Origin: Norana najaformis
Taxonomy: Eukaryota > Annelida > Clitellata > Crassiclitellata > Hormogastridae
Length of the DNA stretch: 64,000 nucleotides
Assembly: GCA_964023275.1 (NCBI GenBank)
Contig: OZ029914.1
Span: 30,077,351-30,141,350, forward strand
Direction of reading: 5' to 3'
A program made the position numbers and the translations under genes. Positions within the stretch are counted from its first letter, which is position 1, and every line of letters begins with the position of its first letter. Under the pieces are notes generated by a model. It saw nothing but the letters and a program-made list of their open reading frames with translations. It had not been told where the DNA came from and made no database searches. Below, piece after piece: positions 12,907 to 25,866 of this stretch.

Positions 12907-13273
12907 GAGGATGAAAGACAAATCGTAGAAAGAAAAATTGCAACTATGAGGGAAAAATTGAAACAGAGAGAGAAAACCACAGAGAACATGAAAGAGGGTA
13001 TGAGGGGTAAATGATTGAAGGGCTGATGGCGAGAAATAGGAAAAGCCGGATCTGTTGACGAGCAGGATAAGGGAAAAGCGAGGGGACGGTGGATGAGGAG
13101 GACAGATAATGGCAGGGATGCTTGTTCTGCGGTCATTAGATTTATCGTTGTCTGCGTCTGGCCAGCTGAGCTAATTAAGGTCTCTCGGACAATAAGCAGC
13201 TTGCTTTATGGTTCACATGTTGCACTTCCCTCCCTCCCTACCTCCATCACCACATCGTCCTCTTCCCAACTAA

Positions 13274-13358
13274 CTCCTCCATCCATCCATCCATCCATCC
13301 ACCCACCCATCCATCCATCCACCCACCCATCCATCCACCCATCCATCCATCCATCCCG
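13274..13358. repeat. CCAT array
   Basis: CCAT units with CCAC variants, about 20 copies. Confidence 0.92.
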
Positions 13359-13508
13359 CCTTCTTTTATTTTCCCCTGTGCATTTGGCCAGTTGGAGAAA
13401 AATATTTAGTAGTCTACACCGGATCCCATAACTGCAACACCAAGTGTGAAATATATGATACATATGATAGATGTTATACAACATATATGATTAATTATGT
13501 ATATTTAC

Positions 13509-13757
13509 ATATTCCGTGTCTGTATTGTTTGTCCGACTGAGTGTGTTGTGCTCTTCCGTTCTTATTTCGAATATATCGCACGCTAATTAGAAAAGTAATG
13601 AACGTATGCAGTCTATCTGAGGCATTAAACGCAACCAAGCTCTTTGCTCGTTTTTGTTCTGTTTTCACGTTTGTTCTTATTCTTATTCCTGTTTATTTTA
13701 ACTACTACTCACTCCCAACACCATTACTGTTACTGTTACAACTACCACTATCACCAC
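13509..13757 (+). repeat. Dispersed repeat, copy 1 of an inverted pair
   Basis: About 90 percent identical by eye to the reverse complement of 18612-18866. Shared blocks include TGTGTTGTGCTCTTCCGTTC, GCAACCAAGCTCTTTGCTCG, TTTTCACGTTTGTTCTTATT and a trailing CCATTACTGTTACTGTTACA. It grades into ACT and TAA arrays at its right end. Family not recognised. Confidence 0.85.
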
Positions 13758-13789
13758 CACTATATTTCATTACCCACCACCTCACGACT

Positions 13790-13870
13790 ACAACAACAAC
13801 AACAACTACTACTACTACTAATAATAATAATAATAATAACAATAATAATAACGATAACAATAATAAAAAT
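13790..13870. repeat. ACA/ACT/TAA trinucleotide arrays
   Basis: Successive ACA, ACT and TAA blocks, directly downstream of the dispersed repeat at 13509-13757. Confidence 0.9.
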
Positions 13871-14185
13871 AAAGCCCTAATCAATAGCAGTGGTATGGCA
13901 TTTCTCACGAACCTAGGTGTCATCTCCCACAGATTTCCGGTGACTTGAGAGAAATAAGCCAATTCTTCAAACGCCTTGTAGCAGTAATCCAACGCTTTAA
14001 TGCGGTTACTTTTTGTGATGCCTTTTCACTGCTGGATTGACGCCTCTTACATATTATCGTATAAATTGGCTAAGAAATAATATTATTACAAAATATTCTA
14101 GTTTCGTTTCTGGCTGCAATTAATTCCTCTTGCAATTTTCATATCGAGTTGGCCAATGCAGGTCTAGATAGGTATAACTGTTGGA

Positions 14186-14282
14186 AGTGTGTTTATAGTC
14201 AGGCAGATATATTTATATAATCTGTTTATAATGAGGCAAATATATTTATATAATTTGTTTATAATCAGGCAGATATATATAG
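14186..14282. repeat. 33-bp tandem repeat, three copies
   Basis: GTTTATAATCAGGCAGATAT followed by ATTTATATAATCT, three times with C/G and A/G variants. Confidence 0.8.
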
Positions 14283-14714
14283 TGTTGTTTCTCTTAAAGA
14301 TTTTCTTATGGGGTTTGTTTTCGGTAGCGTCGATTGCATAAAAGCGCGATGCATGCCAGCGTTCATATTTCAAGTCTATAATCGAACAGACACGCAGACG
14401 TATACAACCTGTTAAGCAGCCAGACAGGCAAAGACAGGCAGACATACATACAGACAAACAAAACGACGTTGCAACCGGACTCTGCAGCCACGGCATCATA
14501 TGAAGGGCCGGAATTCTATCGGCAATTCATTGATAATTCGGGAAGATAATGCAAATCCGTTAATTTTCAGCGACCCTCTTTTACAGCTGCCGTTGTTTCT
14601 ACGAAGTAGGCCTATAGTCGCTAATACCACAGATCGACTGAAAATCAGCCACAGATGGATTGAAAATCTTTACAGACATTAAACTCAACCCACTTAAAAT
14701 CGTCGTTATCGTGA

Positions 14715-14834
14715 TTGTTGTTGTTGTTGTTCTCCTTCTTCTTCTTCTTCTTCTTCTTCTTCTACTGATACTGATGCTGCTGTTCTATTACTATTACTAC
14801 TACTACTACTACTGCCACTACCACTACTACTACC

Positions 14835-14866
<32 letters not shown>

Positions 14867-14867
14867 C

Positions 14868-14899
<32 letters not shown>

Positions 14900-14905
14900 A
14901 ACTTT
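14715..14905. repeat. TTC and TAC trinucleotide arrays
   Basis: TTG, CTT and ACT blocks in succession. Confidence 0.92.
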
Positions 14906-17600
14906 TTCTTTTTACTGCTGCTGTTATTGTTATTAACAGCCTTTGGGTTTCGATTTCGGAGGCCGAAGGTGTTCTTCGCCCTTTTAGAAAAAAACAATTA
15001 CTCCATCTATTAATTAACTTATTACTGCCCCGACGATTGAAATTGTTAGGCACTCTAAAAGTTACTCTCTATCTACGATGCTAAAAACAAATCGTCGTTG
15101 TTATAATTATAATTGGTTTTAACATTAGCCTATCATCTCTATTAATATTTACATGAGGTAGGTACGATCCGTTGGGATTGCAAAGTCTTACTTTAAGCAG
15201 TGGTACTAGAAGTGGATACGAAAAGCGCGATGCACGTGGTAATAGTGGAAGTGATGATATAGTGATGCTATGAGAAGTGGTATGTTAGTAGTAGGAATAT
15301 TACGATTCTCTTCTTTAATCTTAGTCGAAAGAGAGCTGTCGCTTTCTAAGTCAGCCATTTATAGGATGATTAGTTATCTTAACAATTTGAATTTATACGG
15401 GCCTGCTATTGAATAGCAAGCGCTTCCCTGGACTATATAAAAACCGCTTAGCAGCGGTTAAGCCGACGCCAGCCTGTTTGATGTGTTTACAGAAAGTCGT
15501 ATTAGCAAAGCGCTGAGTGGAGACAACCGAATGCATGTTTGAAAGAGAAGCTGCCTGTGTCAAAGCAGCATATTGTCTGCGGAGGCATCATAGGCCTATA
15601 CTCCGCCAGGACACTTAAGTCAATGCCAGTCGTAATCGTTGTTTCTTTCTAAGGCGTTTTTGTCTTTTTCCATCTCTTCCATCATTTCGAGATGCTGAAG
15701 CTGTTTGCTTCGCTGATTTTCCAGCTGTTCTAAATTTGCGCCTGCCAATTAAAACCTTTCCAGAACTCTGGCGGAAACCTGAACAAGAAAAAACTGGAAT
15801 CATCTTGATGACTTTTAAAGGTTATTCTGTTGGTTTTCTCAGTTCACTCGGATTGCTTCCACTTCTACAGTAGATATAACGTCGACTTTTATCCTTTCAA
15901 AGGTTCCGTTTTCTTTTCAACAGTCGCCTTTTCTAGCAACACATCAAACCTTAATCTTGACTTTAAAGTGCTTATGTATTCCATTTGTCTGTGGAATATC
16001 TCTATAATTTAACTCTAATACATCACTTGAGCTGACAATCAACACTGCTTAGAACCCAGAAGTAGTTCGCTCATTACTATGCTACTCTTTACAAGCTGTC
16101 GTTATAACAACTACAACAATACTTACTTGTTTCTGATATTTTAACAGTTCATTCCGTGTTCTTATTCGCTCATATCTATATACAAATTTTTAGATATTTC
16201 TGTTTGAGTCGCGAGTTGTCAGCTGGTTTTTATGCCTTCCTAACTACTCTGTGCCTGAGTTCTGTCGCCCTGTCTTTCACATGCTTACCGCAGACTCCTT
16301 ACCCTGGCTCCCCAACGCGGGGAAACTGCTTATCCTCTGGAACTTGGTGCACTTTTATCCCTCATATTTTCAAGATTGTTTATTGTTTATCAACGCAAGA
16401 AGTAAGTTTTGACAGGTGTTCTGTGTTGGATTGCTTTCGTCGTGTTTCTGCTTCTTCCGATTAAGAAACTGCGAAGTGTGTGTACAAGAATATTTATCAT
16501 CATCATCATCATCTTCATCATCATCATTATCATCATCGTCGTCGTCGTCATTGTCATATTCGTCGTCGTCGTCTTCATCGCCATTAATTAATTGGCCTTT
16601 TGAAAGGCGCTGCAGTTGGTGGAGAGGTAGTAAGGCATGTGGTTTAAAGAATTGGGTAGAAAAAAGTGAAATAATGATGGAAAGAGATAACGGGTGCGGT
16701 AGAACGCCAAAGGGAAGCTGTAAAAGATGGGATTATGACGATTGACATAAATAAGATATGATTAGGAATGGATGAAGTAATAAAGTAAGCTTATCCTTTA
16801 GGGATTTGGAATATTAAGCTATTGCAGGATATAGTAATTGTACTCTTAAAGCCGCCCTGTTTATCAAAAAATAGTCCTTGTATCAAGGGCAAATCACACA
16901 TGAGAAAACGAGAATTCATTAATTAGATTATCTTTTCTTGCACAGTAAGACCACAAACATCTAAAACGGTGCATAGATATTCGATTCCGGGACGCATTAG
17001 CAAGATGCCAGCGTCTTTCCCTCTCGGCTGTTACACCATTTGGGAAAGAGGAGACGATGGCCAGCAGCAGCAACTGGATAGAAATGGATTCTTTTCTTCA
17101 TATAATTTCCAGTTGTTTTAAGACATATATCCTTATGGCGCCGCTTCCTCAATATACGGTAAATAGCCCTCCCTTCTGGTGGTCTTTATTTTCTGCTGTC
17201 TTACGTTCGACTTCCCTTTCCTCTTAAATCCTCTTTTTTTCACTTGCTCAGCTGAACGCTTAGCGGTAAACACGAGGAGAGTTGAGGGGGAGTCGAGGAA
17301 GGATATTGGAGAGGACAGGAAGGAGAAGGAAAGTGGCAACAAGGACATGTGATCGCCTGGAAATCGACACAGTGCCCCCGCGTCGCCAAGAATCAATTAC
17401 TGGCCATCTCTACCTCTTCCTGTCTCCCTTCTTGTCTCCCTTCGTCCCTGGCTCCGTCTGTGGAGCGTCCTCCTCCAAGTCTGTCTTATTCCTCTACCCA
17501 TCGAGCTCTTCGATCGGATGAAAGGTGATGCTATGAGCGATGCTTGTCTGCAAGAGCAGCAGACGGTTTTCCTCTGCACCCCTCGAATTCGATCGATCGA
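14906..17600. other. No gene recognised
   Basis: Mostly unique AT-rich sequence with a TCA array at 16496-16580. A TATATAAA at 15434 precedes a small hairpin AACCGCTTAGCAGCGGTT; no transcript unit follows that I can identify. Confidence 0.5.
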
Positions 17601-17619
17601 TAGTTGATTCAGACTTCGA

Positions 17620-18290
17620 GAAGGAGAAGAAGACGAATCCGAATAGGAGGAGGAGGACAGAAAGAAGGAGGAAGTGGACAAAAAGGAAGAGAAAGAAGAA
17701 GAGGAGAAAAGGAGGACAGGGATAAGGAGGAGGAGAAGGAGAAGGAGAAGGAGGAGGACAGAAAAAAGGAGGAAGTGGACAAAAAAGGAAGAGAAAGAAG
17801 AAGAGGAGAAAAAAGGACAGGGATAAGGAGGAGGAGGAGGACAGAAAGGAAGAGGAAGTGGACAAAAAGGGAGAGAAAGAAGAAGAGGAGAAAACAGCAG
17901 GACAGGGATAAGAAGGAAGAAGAGGAGGACAGAAAAAAAGAGGAAGTGGACAAAAAGGAAGAGAAAGAAGAAGAGGAGAAAAGGAGGACAGGGATAAGGA
18001 GGAGGAGGACAGAAAGGAAGAGGAAGTGGACAAAAAGGAAGAGAAAGAAGAAGAGGAGAAAAAGGACAGGGATAAGGAGGAGGAGAAGGAGGAGGACAGA
18101 AAGGAAGAGGAAGTGGACCAAAAGGGAGAGAAAGAAGAAGAGGAGAAAAAGGAGGACAGGGATAAGGAGGAGGAGGACAGAAAGGAAGAGGAAGTGGACA
18201 AAATGGGAGAGAAAGAAGAAGAGGAGAAAAGAGGAGGACATGAATAAGGAGGAGGTGGACCAAAATGAGGTTGTGGACAAAGAAAGAAAA
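17620..18290. repeat. Polypurine minisatellite, about 80-100 bp unit
   Basis: Seven units marked by AGGAAGTGGACAAAAAGG at 17674, 17775, 17858, 17946, 18026, 18113 and 18194 (GTGGAC positions). The plus strand is almost wholly purine. Long ORFs in several frames of both strands are a consequence of the composition. Confidence 0.93.
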
Positions 18291-18611
18291 GGTTAAGGAG
18301 GAGATAGAAGACCACGGCCACATCATTTTCGGCGTCTGTGATGTGGCCGCGTTTTCGATGCTTGTCATTTTTGTCTTAAACTGTGATAGACGCCCCTTAA
18401 GGTTAGAATAGTCCATTTTGTATTCAAGGGATGACAGGTTCCACGCTGACGGTCGCGGCTCACGCCTACTGACCTATCTAGGCCGTCGAAAGGCGATGTG
18501 GGGCTTTGGAACTGTTTCGGCTGTCTACCTGGTAGGGGTTCTACCATCACTCGAATAGCTATAGCTGTCCGTCACAGATCGATCTGGTAGATCGAGTTAT
18601 GTCCGGGTATT

Positions 18612-18866
18612 GGTGATAGTGGTAGTAGTAACAGTAACAGCAATAGTGGTGGGAGTGAGTAGTAGTTAAAATGAACAGAAATAAGAATAAGAACAAACGT
18701 GAAAACAGAACAAAAACGAGCAAAGAGCTTGGTTGCGTTTATGCGGCAGATAGACTGCATAATTTCATTACTTATCTAATTAGTGTGCGATATATTCGAA
18801 ATAAGAAAGGAAGAGCACAACAAACAACAAACAAACAGACAAACAGTAGAAACACAGAATATGTCT
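18612..18866 (-). repeat. Dispersed repeat, copy 2 of an inverted pair
   Basis: Reverse-complement partner of 13509-13757, about 5 kb away. Contains GAGCAAAGAGCTTGGTTGCG and AATAAGAATAAGAACAAACG. The identity covers the whole unit, so this is an insertion and not a microsatellite coincidence. Confidence 0.85.
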
Positions 18867-19099
18867 ACCGCGTCTTCTACCCCCTACGAAAGCCGGCGTT
18901 GGACGGTGCTGCTCAGGGCCCTGCGGACGCTATCGACCCTTCGTCGTTCTACGAATTCTATGCTGCTCGGTTCACGAACTCTGAACACGTCATCATCTGT
19001 CATTTCGGGATGGAAACCTGTTGCATGGGCTCAGAACTCGTGCGCGAGCCTGCTAAAAGGCGCTATATGAAGTTTCTTGATAACCAAATACGTACATAG

Positions 19100-19560
19100 A
19101 GAATAGGGAAGGAGCGCAGGAGAATAAAGGAGGAAGTGGACAAAGAGAGGACATAGAGAAGGACAAGAAAAAGGAGGAAGTGGAAAGAGAAGATGACTTG
19201 GAGAAGGAGAGGGATGTTGAAAAAGAGGATGAAGTGAAAAAAGAAGAGGAAGTAAGCAAAGAAGAAGAGCAGAAAGATTAAGACGAGGTGGAAAAGGGAG
19301 GAGTGGAGGAGGAAAGAGGAATAAGTGGAGAAAGAGGACGAGGATGCACGTATATAGAAAAGGAGAAAGAGAAGAAACGCGGGAAGTGATTTATTGTGAA
19401 GATAAGGTGGATGATGATAAGCAGGAAAGTTGAAGGATCAGCTGAAACAGAAGATATAGGAGAATGAAAAAGCAAGAAAAAATGCGGAGAAGGGGATGAA
19501 GAGGAAAAAGATGAAGAGGAGGTCGAAGAAAAACACAAGAGGAGAAAAAAGATTTGCACT
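19100..19560. repeat. Polypurine tract related to the 17.6-kb array
   Basis: Contains AGGAGGAAGTGGACAAAGAG and a second AAGGAGGAAGTGGAAAGAG, so it shares the unit of the 17620-18290 array but is more diverged. Confidence 0.7.
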
Positions 19561-20102
19561 TAAATAGAAATCTATTAAACGGAAAAAAAACACTAAGCTG
19601 GCGAAAGGTAAGAGTAAACGAAATAGTCAGAGCAGGAAGTTAAAGCTAGAGAATGACTGATAGAGTAAAGAACGAGGAAAAGGCGAAACAATTGCAACAA
19701 TGCAAAAGCAGATAAGCTGATTAAAGCAACAGCTACATTAGGATTGGAAGTAATCGCGAAAGTAACGTTAGAGGAAGCTGACGTAGGATGTGGATGTGGT
19801 ATAGTAGTTTTATTATGAGTCACCTGCAGAAGTAGCGTTGAAGTAGGAGGAGTAGGAGGAAGGAAAACGTTTGCCGGAAGTGGAGAAAGAGGAAGGTTGC
19901 ATGGAAAGAGGATATATAACCCCAATCTTATCTTTTCCGTATTTGCCATATCTATCCTGAAGATGTGACGAACAGTTATTTCACGAGTTGAAATTGTACC
20001 TCAAAACGTTTTTGCTTGACAGTAATCCGGCTACTGAATCTTCAATTCATGTATTCATAGAGCGTAATTTTAATGGTTGTTCTGCGAAGCTATACAAGAA
20101 GT

Positions 20103-20264
20103 CCAATAATAATAATAATAATTATTATTATTATTATTATTATTATTATTTATCTCCGATGTACCTTGATTTTGGGAGCGCTACTGATGAGTTTGTTCTT
20201 GCTCGGGATTTTAAAACATATTGGAGATGTTATAATAATAATAATAATAATAATAATGATGATG

Positions 20265-20339
<75 letters not shown>

Positions 20340-20450
20340 GCAAAAATAACAACAACGACAACAACAATAATAGTTGTTTTACTACTACTGCTGCTACTAC
20401 TACCACTAGTAGTGGTAGTAGTGGTAATAGTAGTAGTAATATTATATGAG
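20103..20450. repeat. TAA/TTA arrays
   Basis: A TAA block switches to TTA (20120-20150), followed after 80 bp by about 110 bp of TAA units and AAC/TAG blocks. Confidence 0.93.
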
Positions 20451-20454
20451 CATC

Positions 20455-20660
20455 CTATTTTCACAGCCCTTAGCCTAGGCTGTCACGGGCTCCTCAACAT
20501 GACCATACGACAGAACGTCGATGGCGCTCAGCAACTGTGAGTGAAGGACAAGACTTTCTCAAGGTCCCTATACTATAATCGTCTAAGAAGAGGCTCGAAC
20601 CCGATTCTCTGCGCTACAAGCCAAGCGCTCTGACCAATCAGCTACCGTACCTCATAGTAG
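20455..20660 (-). mobile_element. tRNA-derived SINE
   Basis: Minus strand: GGTAGCTGATTGGTCAGAGC (box A), GCTTGTAGCGCAGAGAATC, GGGTTCGAGCCTCTTC (box B). The body ends near the TAA/TAG arrays at 20.1-20.45 kb. TAG arrays also flank its 5' side. Confidence 0.6.
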
Positions 20661-20713
20661 TAGTAGTAGTAGCAGCAGTTATTGTTGTTGCTGTTGGTGC
20701 TGCTGCTGTATTA

Positions 20714-20748
<35 letters not shown>

Positions 20749-20750
20749 TT
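20653..20750. repeat. TAG arrays
   Basis: Two TAG blocks flanking a TGC/TTG stretch. Confidence 0.9.
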
Positions 20751-20984
20751 AATGTAGCTATTATTATTGTTATATCATCACATCGACATCTTTTGACGAA
20801 GGAGACAAATGCGGCAGCTATGCTGAATCAACTGTGTAGCTCCAAAAGACACATTAGGTAAGGTACGCCTGGCAGCCACAAGATGTAGTTAATCACCGAA
20901 TACCACAAATTGCCAGATCCATTTCACTCACAAGTGGCTGCTTATTATTATTTATTCGTTATTATTAGGTTATCCGAGGCAGAA

Positions 20985-22940
20985 ATGATCACACAGGAAC
21001 CTAAAAAATTAGGTTAGGAGAATAAAATGATTAATCTCTGAACAATCAGGCTCGGTCCCAGTAGAATTCACAGCCGTCTGAAAATGTGCCTCTGAATGCA
21101 ATGGCATTGTGGCGCTGGACACAGATGGAGAAGCGTTGGCAAAAGAAGCGAGTCTCGCGGCCATCTCCGGAGACTGCTGAAATGCAGCTGAAACAAATTC
21201 TGCATCCTCAGTATATATAGGACCAAGGGTCTCAAAAGCAATGGGAACAAGCCTGTGGGTTGTAGGCAGCACTGTATATCTGGCAGACTTTTGAACTGCT
21301 GTTTGTTCAGCTGCAGAACCTGCTGAAATCGCTGTCTGCGACAAATAGGAAATGCCACAAGTATGGACTATTGTGGCATCTCATGTAATATATTTACCAG
21401 CAGCAAAAAGTACAAGTATAGCTCCATCGGTCCGCTTGCCATCGATCCGCAGTAGACCCGTTGGCTCCTTCGTGCTTGGAACATCTGCATTTTGGAGTGA
21501 GCACCATATGATATCGTTTATGATGGCGAATAAAGCGCCCCCTAGATAATTTACAAACAAGCCCCTGGTGACCAACCGTCCCAATTTAGGATGCTTAGGG
21601 GCACCAAAGGAGGATCATAAGGGAATAAGGCTGCTCTGTGCTAGCAATTGGCACATATCATTCATGGCACTCCCAAGAGCCTCGCAATGTGCCAGCATCT
21701 AGAACTGAACCTCTAAAACAGACAAGCTCCCAAACAATTGATTGATTCACGATGAACACATTTGAATTCTGACAACAGAGGGTTTTGAGGGGTCTGCGAA
21801 TTCAGGTGCAGCGCCAGCGTAGAATTTAAGAAAGCTTAAAAAAGGGCAATGTCCTTTTCAACGGTTTCTAGGCTGTCATCGAGTGAAAGGTCGTCCAGAT
21901 AACCAATGCGAAGGTCAGATTGTAGCGAGTATAGCACAGTTTGAAGAGAGAGACAAAATATAAGTGGACCACGAGGGTTTCCCTATTGAGACAAATGGAG
22001 AAAGAACCAAATTTCAACACAGAAGATGTATACGGCTGCTAGATAAAAATGTAAATTTCAGTTACAATGTTAAAACCAGACGAGCATTGTATCTCTACGT
22101 AGGTTGTCAAATGCGTTAGAGAAATCTAATTTAATAAATTTGTGGTCCCGGGTCATAGGAGTGATATATTTTCTTGCAGCGTGGACTGCCGCCTCACACC
22201 CAGCTGGGGTAGTAATGCCACCCGCAGAGCAGCAAAATATGAAGTCATTTTGCCAACCGCAATATCTGTTGGCACATTTATCAGCCACCCTTCTCAGTGT
22301 GTATCCAATGGCTATTGGCCTTAGACCCCATGATTTTTTTTGTTCGATCATCAAAAAATAAGTCTCACCTCTGGCGGACGTGCACCGCTGAGCAAGACGT
22401 TGATTAATTCCCGTCTTTTCCCTAAGTAAAGCCGAGGAAGACTCGCTTTGCTAAGCGAAGACTCGCCTGTTGCTAAGCTCAAGGAGGTGCTGCGGTCGCA
22501 GTCCATCTGGTCCCCCGGCAGATCTGATAGAGAAGAGCGAATGGCTGCTTCTACATCCGACTGCTCAACTTGATACGGTATTTTAGAAGTCTGGTTTCGC
22601 AGAACAGCGATACTGTCGGACTGGGGGTCTGTAGGGTGTTTACCAGTGAATATATATTAAATAAGTTCTCCAAGTTTGGCGGGGGGTGCGGCTCTGGTCA
22701 TTCCGAATGCGAGCGGCTGCGCTAATATTGCCATCCTCCAGCTTCGAGGCGACAGCAACCAAAAGGGCATCCCAGCGTCTAACAGGGTTCCACCCTTAGC
22801 AGCATCCGCAGTTGCAGATACCCCAGATGGTTTAGCTGACTGGCCTAAGGCTTTCACGCGTTTCTTGCCGATGTTTGTCAAGTTGCGCCTGCAACCAGCT
22901 CCTTGGGTTGAGCTAGAACATCCGGCGCAAGCCTTTTAGC
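20985..22940 (-). pseudogene. Decayed non-LTR retrotransposon reverse transcriptase
   Basis: Read on the minus strand across several frames, pieces fall in the expected order: RWDALLVAVASKLEDGNIS (about 22.79-22.74 kb), DVEAAIRSS (about 22.55 kb), GGPDGLRPQHLLELSN (about 22.51-22.46 kb), RPIAIGYTLRRVADKCAN and KLDFSNAFDNLRRDTML (22.33-22.08 kb), then GLLRIDGKRTDGAIL and WDATIV (about 21.48-21.36 kb), SAGSAAEQTAVQKSARY and LVPIAFETLGP near the C-terminus (21.33-21.22 kb). These match a widespread invertebrate reverse-transcriptase family as I know it. Frameshifts, stops and a deletion after LDFSNAFD (the YxDD region is not seen) show it is dead. ATG-initiated ORFs cover only fragments. Confidence 0.8.
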
Positions 22941-23542
22941 AGAGCCAACCAGCATTCAAGGTGACAAGGGCGGCAACAAATTGAGTGGAAAATATATTTT
23001 AAAATTATGAAAAAGCCAATCGAGCGCCCTTAGTGATGTATTTGAGGAGCGGGTAGCCAACCTCTGGGTGTTTTATCAGGTTTTGAGCCGGTAGTCGAGC
23101 CTCCTTATCAATATCCATGGTGTTAAGCTGGGCTATTTTATTCTCCACAATAATCCGTCCCCGAAGCCTGCGGCCAATGGTATGGCTAGTGGTGGACGGT
23201 CAGACCCAAGGCAGGGATTGTCTCGCGGACCGTTGCGATGAACCTTCCCATCTCTAGAGATGGAATTATCTTTTGCGAGACAGTGACTACAGACACCACT
23301 GGAAGCTCCTCAGAAGGCATTACAATGGACGGCCTTCAACTTCTGTTATCGATCTGCGTGCGAAGTACGAGGGAAAAGCAACACAAGACGTGCAATATAG
23401 CAACCAGAAAGCAAAGAAATACCTCAGCGAAGAAAACTGTAGAACCTGGATAAACACTGACTGAGTAAGCAATTACAAAGCGAATAGGAAACGATTAACA
23501 AACCAGTAAAACCAGCAGAGCTAGAGTAGCTTGCGACCAGAG

Positions 23543-23592
<50 letters not shown>

Positions 23593-23625
23593 CATCATCA
23601 TCATCATCATTATTATTATTATTAT

Positions 23626-23659
<34 letters not shown>

Positions 23660-23775
23660 TATGGTAGTAGTAGAAGCAGTAGTACTAGTGGCTGTGGTGT
23701 GGTGTTGGTGTTGGTGGTGTTGGTGTTGGTGGTGTTGGTGGTGGTGGTGGCGGCGGTAGTGGTGGTAGTGGTATT
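23543..23775. repeat. TTA, TCA, TAG and GTT arrays
   Basis: About 17 TTA units, 5 TCA, more TTA, about 13 TAG, then TGGTGT units. Confidence 0.93.
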
Positions 23776-24889
23776 TTACCCAAGATGGAAATGATCCATG
23801 AGAAATAAGAATATTACACTAGGAACTGTTGCAAATGAGTCTTGTAAAAATCAGGTTCGTCGTCCGTAGCATCAGTGAACAAAGTACCTCAAAATACTAT
23901 GATGCTTTGTATAGCTGGATAAGAGTGGAAAGGCGGTGAAAAGGCATTTACTGCATGCGACACTCAGGATACATTTGACCCCGGCTGTGTTGATCGGATC
24001 CGTTGTCTCGAAGGCAAATACTGTAGTTAAAATATGTAGATGAGAACACTTGGTATGTTTGTAATGTAATGTAATGTTTAGCAGTTTTCTGCATGATAGT
24101 GCGTTAATAATAATTAGCAACTTTTATGGCTCTGGTGTCTAATATAGAGGCATCAACCCATGCTGCACCAACACCGAACCGTAGTCATGCCAATACTATA
24201 GAAAGTCTGTCCATTGAGACAGATTGGTGGATAATCCAGCTGCCAAAGGGAAGTCTTGTTACATGCTAAGGCATGTTAAGCCGCGGGCCCTAATGCTCCA
24301 CAGCTGTGAAAAACCGTGGAATCCAAAGCGAGATATTCTGCTGCCAGCCAGGGAACTATTGCAACCTGTATAGTTTTTGGCGTCTGATTGACGTCTGATT
24401 GACGTCAGCCAGCTGGTTCCCTTCTGCTAGAAACATCAGCTTCCTGCAAGGTGCACCAGATTTTATAACTGATCGCATAGTGACGAATATACATTGAATG
24501 CCCAGAGGCAATCTGCAAACAGAGACATGATGGCTCTTAGCAACTAGGACAATGGCTTCTAATGCACACATGTAGCAGATGATAGATAGTCGAGAAATGT
24601 CACCATATGTGGATTGTCTGATATTACCAGGTCTGAGATCGTGTTGGCATAAGAGACCTCCGAATGCAGTGTGATATATACCACCAACGCCGGAGTACCA
24701 GATACACACTTCTGTACTGCTTTCTTTGCCAGTAAACCAGTCGGCTTTCCATTAGTTCTTATGACTACCTCTAAGAGAAGTTTGCAAACACTGAAAGGGG
24801 TCCTGAGAGTCCTTGCAGTAAGAAAGCCCTTGACTATAGATGAACTATGGTTGCGGACAACGATTTCTCGTGGAATCAACCATGGATTA

Positions 24890-24940
24890 CATCGACATGT
24901 AATAATAACGGCGCTGTAGAAGTAAACAGCTTAGATTATT
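24890..24940 (+). mobile_element. LINE-type 3' signature
   Basis: AATAATAACGGCGCTGTAGA followed by AGTAAACAGCTTAGATTATT. Matches the shared 3' signature of families A and B; the upstream body is not recognisable. Confidence 0.5.
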
Positions 24941-25164
24941 AAGGGCTGCGGCATGTGGAATGTAAGAGAAGCGATAGGTTAGGAGACGTGGTAAGTGATG
25001 AGACAGTAATGGACTGGGAAGGGATGTAATGTGCGGTGTATCAATGGATCGAGTAGATAAATATTAGGTTATTGATTATATTATGTGCTAGGCGTAGTAG
25101 GTCTAATGGACTGAGTAGGAAAAGTTTAGAAATCAATGGGTGAGATGGCTATGATTGTAGTAGT

Positions 25165-25235
25165 AACGAATTTGTAATTAGAAATTTGTATAGCGCCATT
25201 TCAGGAGAAATTAATCAGAGGCGCACACCACGCTA
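25165..25235 (-). mobile_element. LINE-type 3' signature with AATTAC-type tail
   Basis: Minus strand: GCGCCTCTGATTAATTTCTC, TGGCGCTATACAAATTTCTA, ATTAC tail. The GCGCC and GGCGC segments can pair. Confidence 0.55.
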
Positions 25236-25464
25236 GTCTAAATGATGTCAAAGTTCATTAACAACAAAAATTGTCTCATTATGCAAAACAGATGTTCAGA
25301 TAACTAGAAAAAACATTAATGCGGGCTTCCACATGAGGGGTCCAAACAACGGATTCCCCTCCAGAATAATAGTTGACATCGTATTTAGAGTTCCTGAATC
25401 ACGTGGCATCGAGGATGACAAACGACGACATTGGGTAGAAATAAATGGGTAGCAAAAGATGTAA

Positions 25465-25866
<402 letters not shown>

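Noticed and set aside
15434..15457. TATATAAA followed by an AACCGCT hairpin as a promoter
   Set aside because: No initiator, exon or RNA gene could be identified downstream.
17397..18416. 339-residue minus-strand ORF and 230-residue plus-strand ORF
   Set aside because: Both lie in the polypurine minisatellite; openness on both strands in several frames follows from base composition, and no domain is visible.
18671..19099. 142-residue plus ORF with a GC-rich second half
   Set aside because: The first half is the dispersed repeat copy 2, and the second half ends in a LINE-like GGCGCTATATGAAG motif; no protein family recognised.
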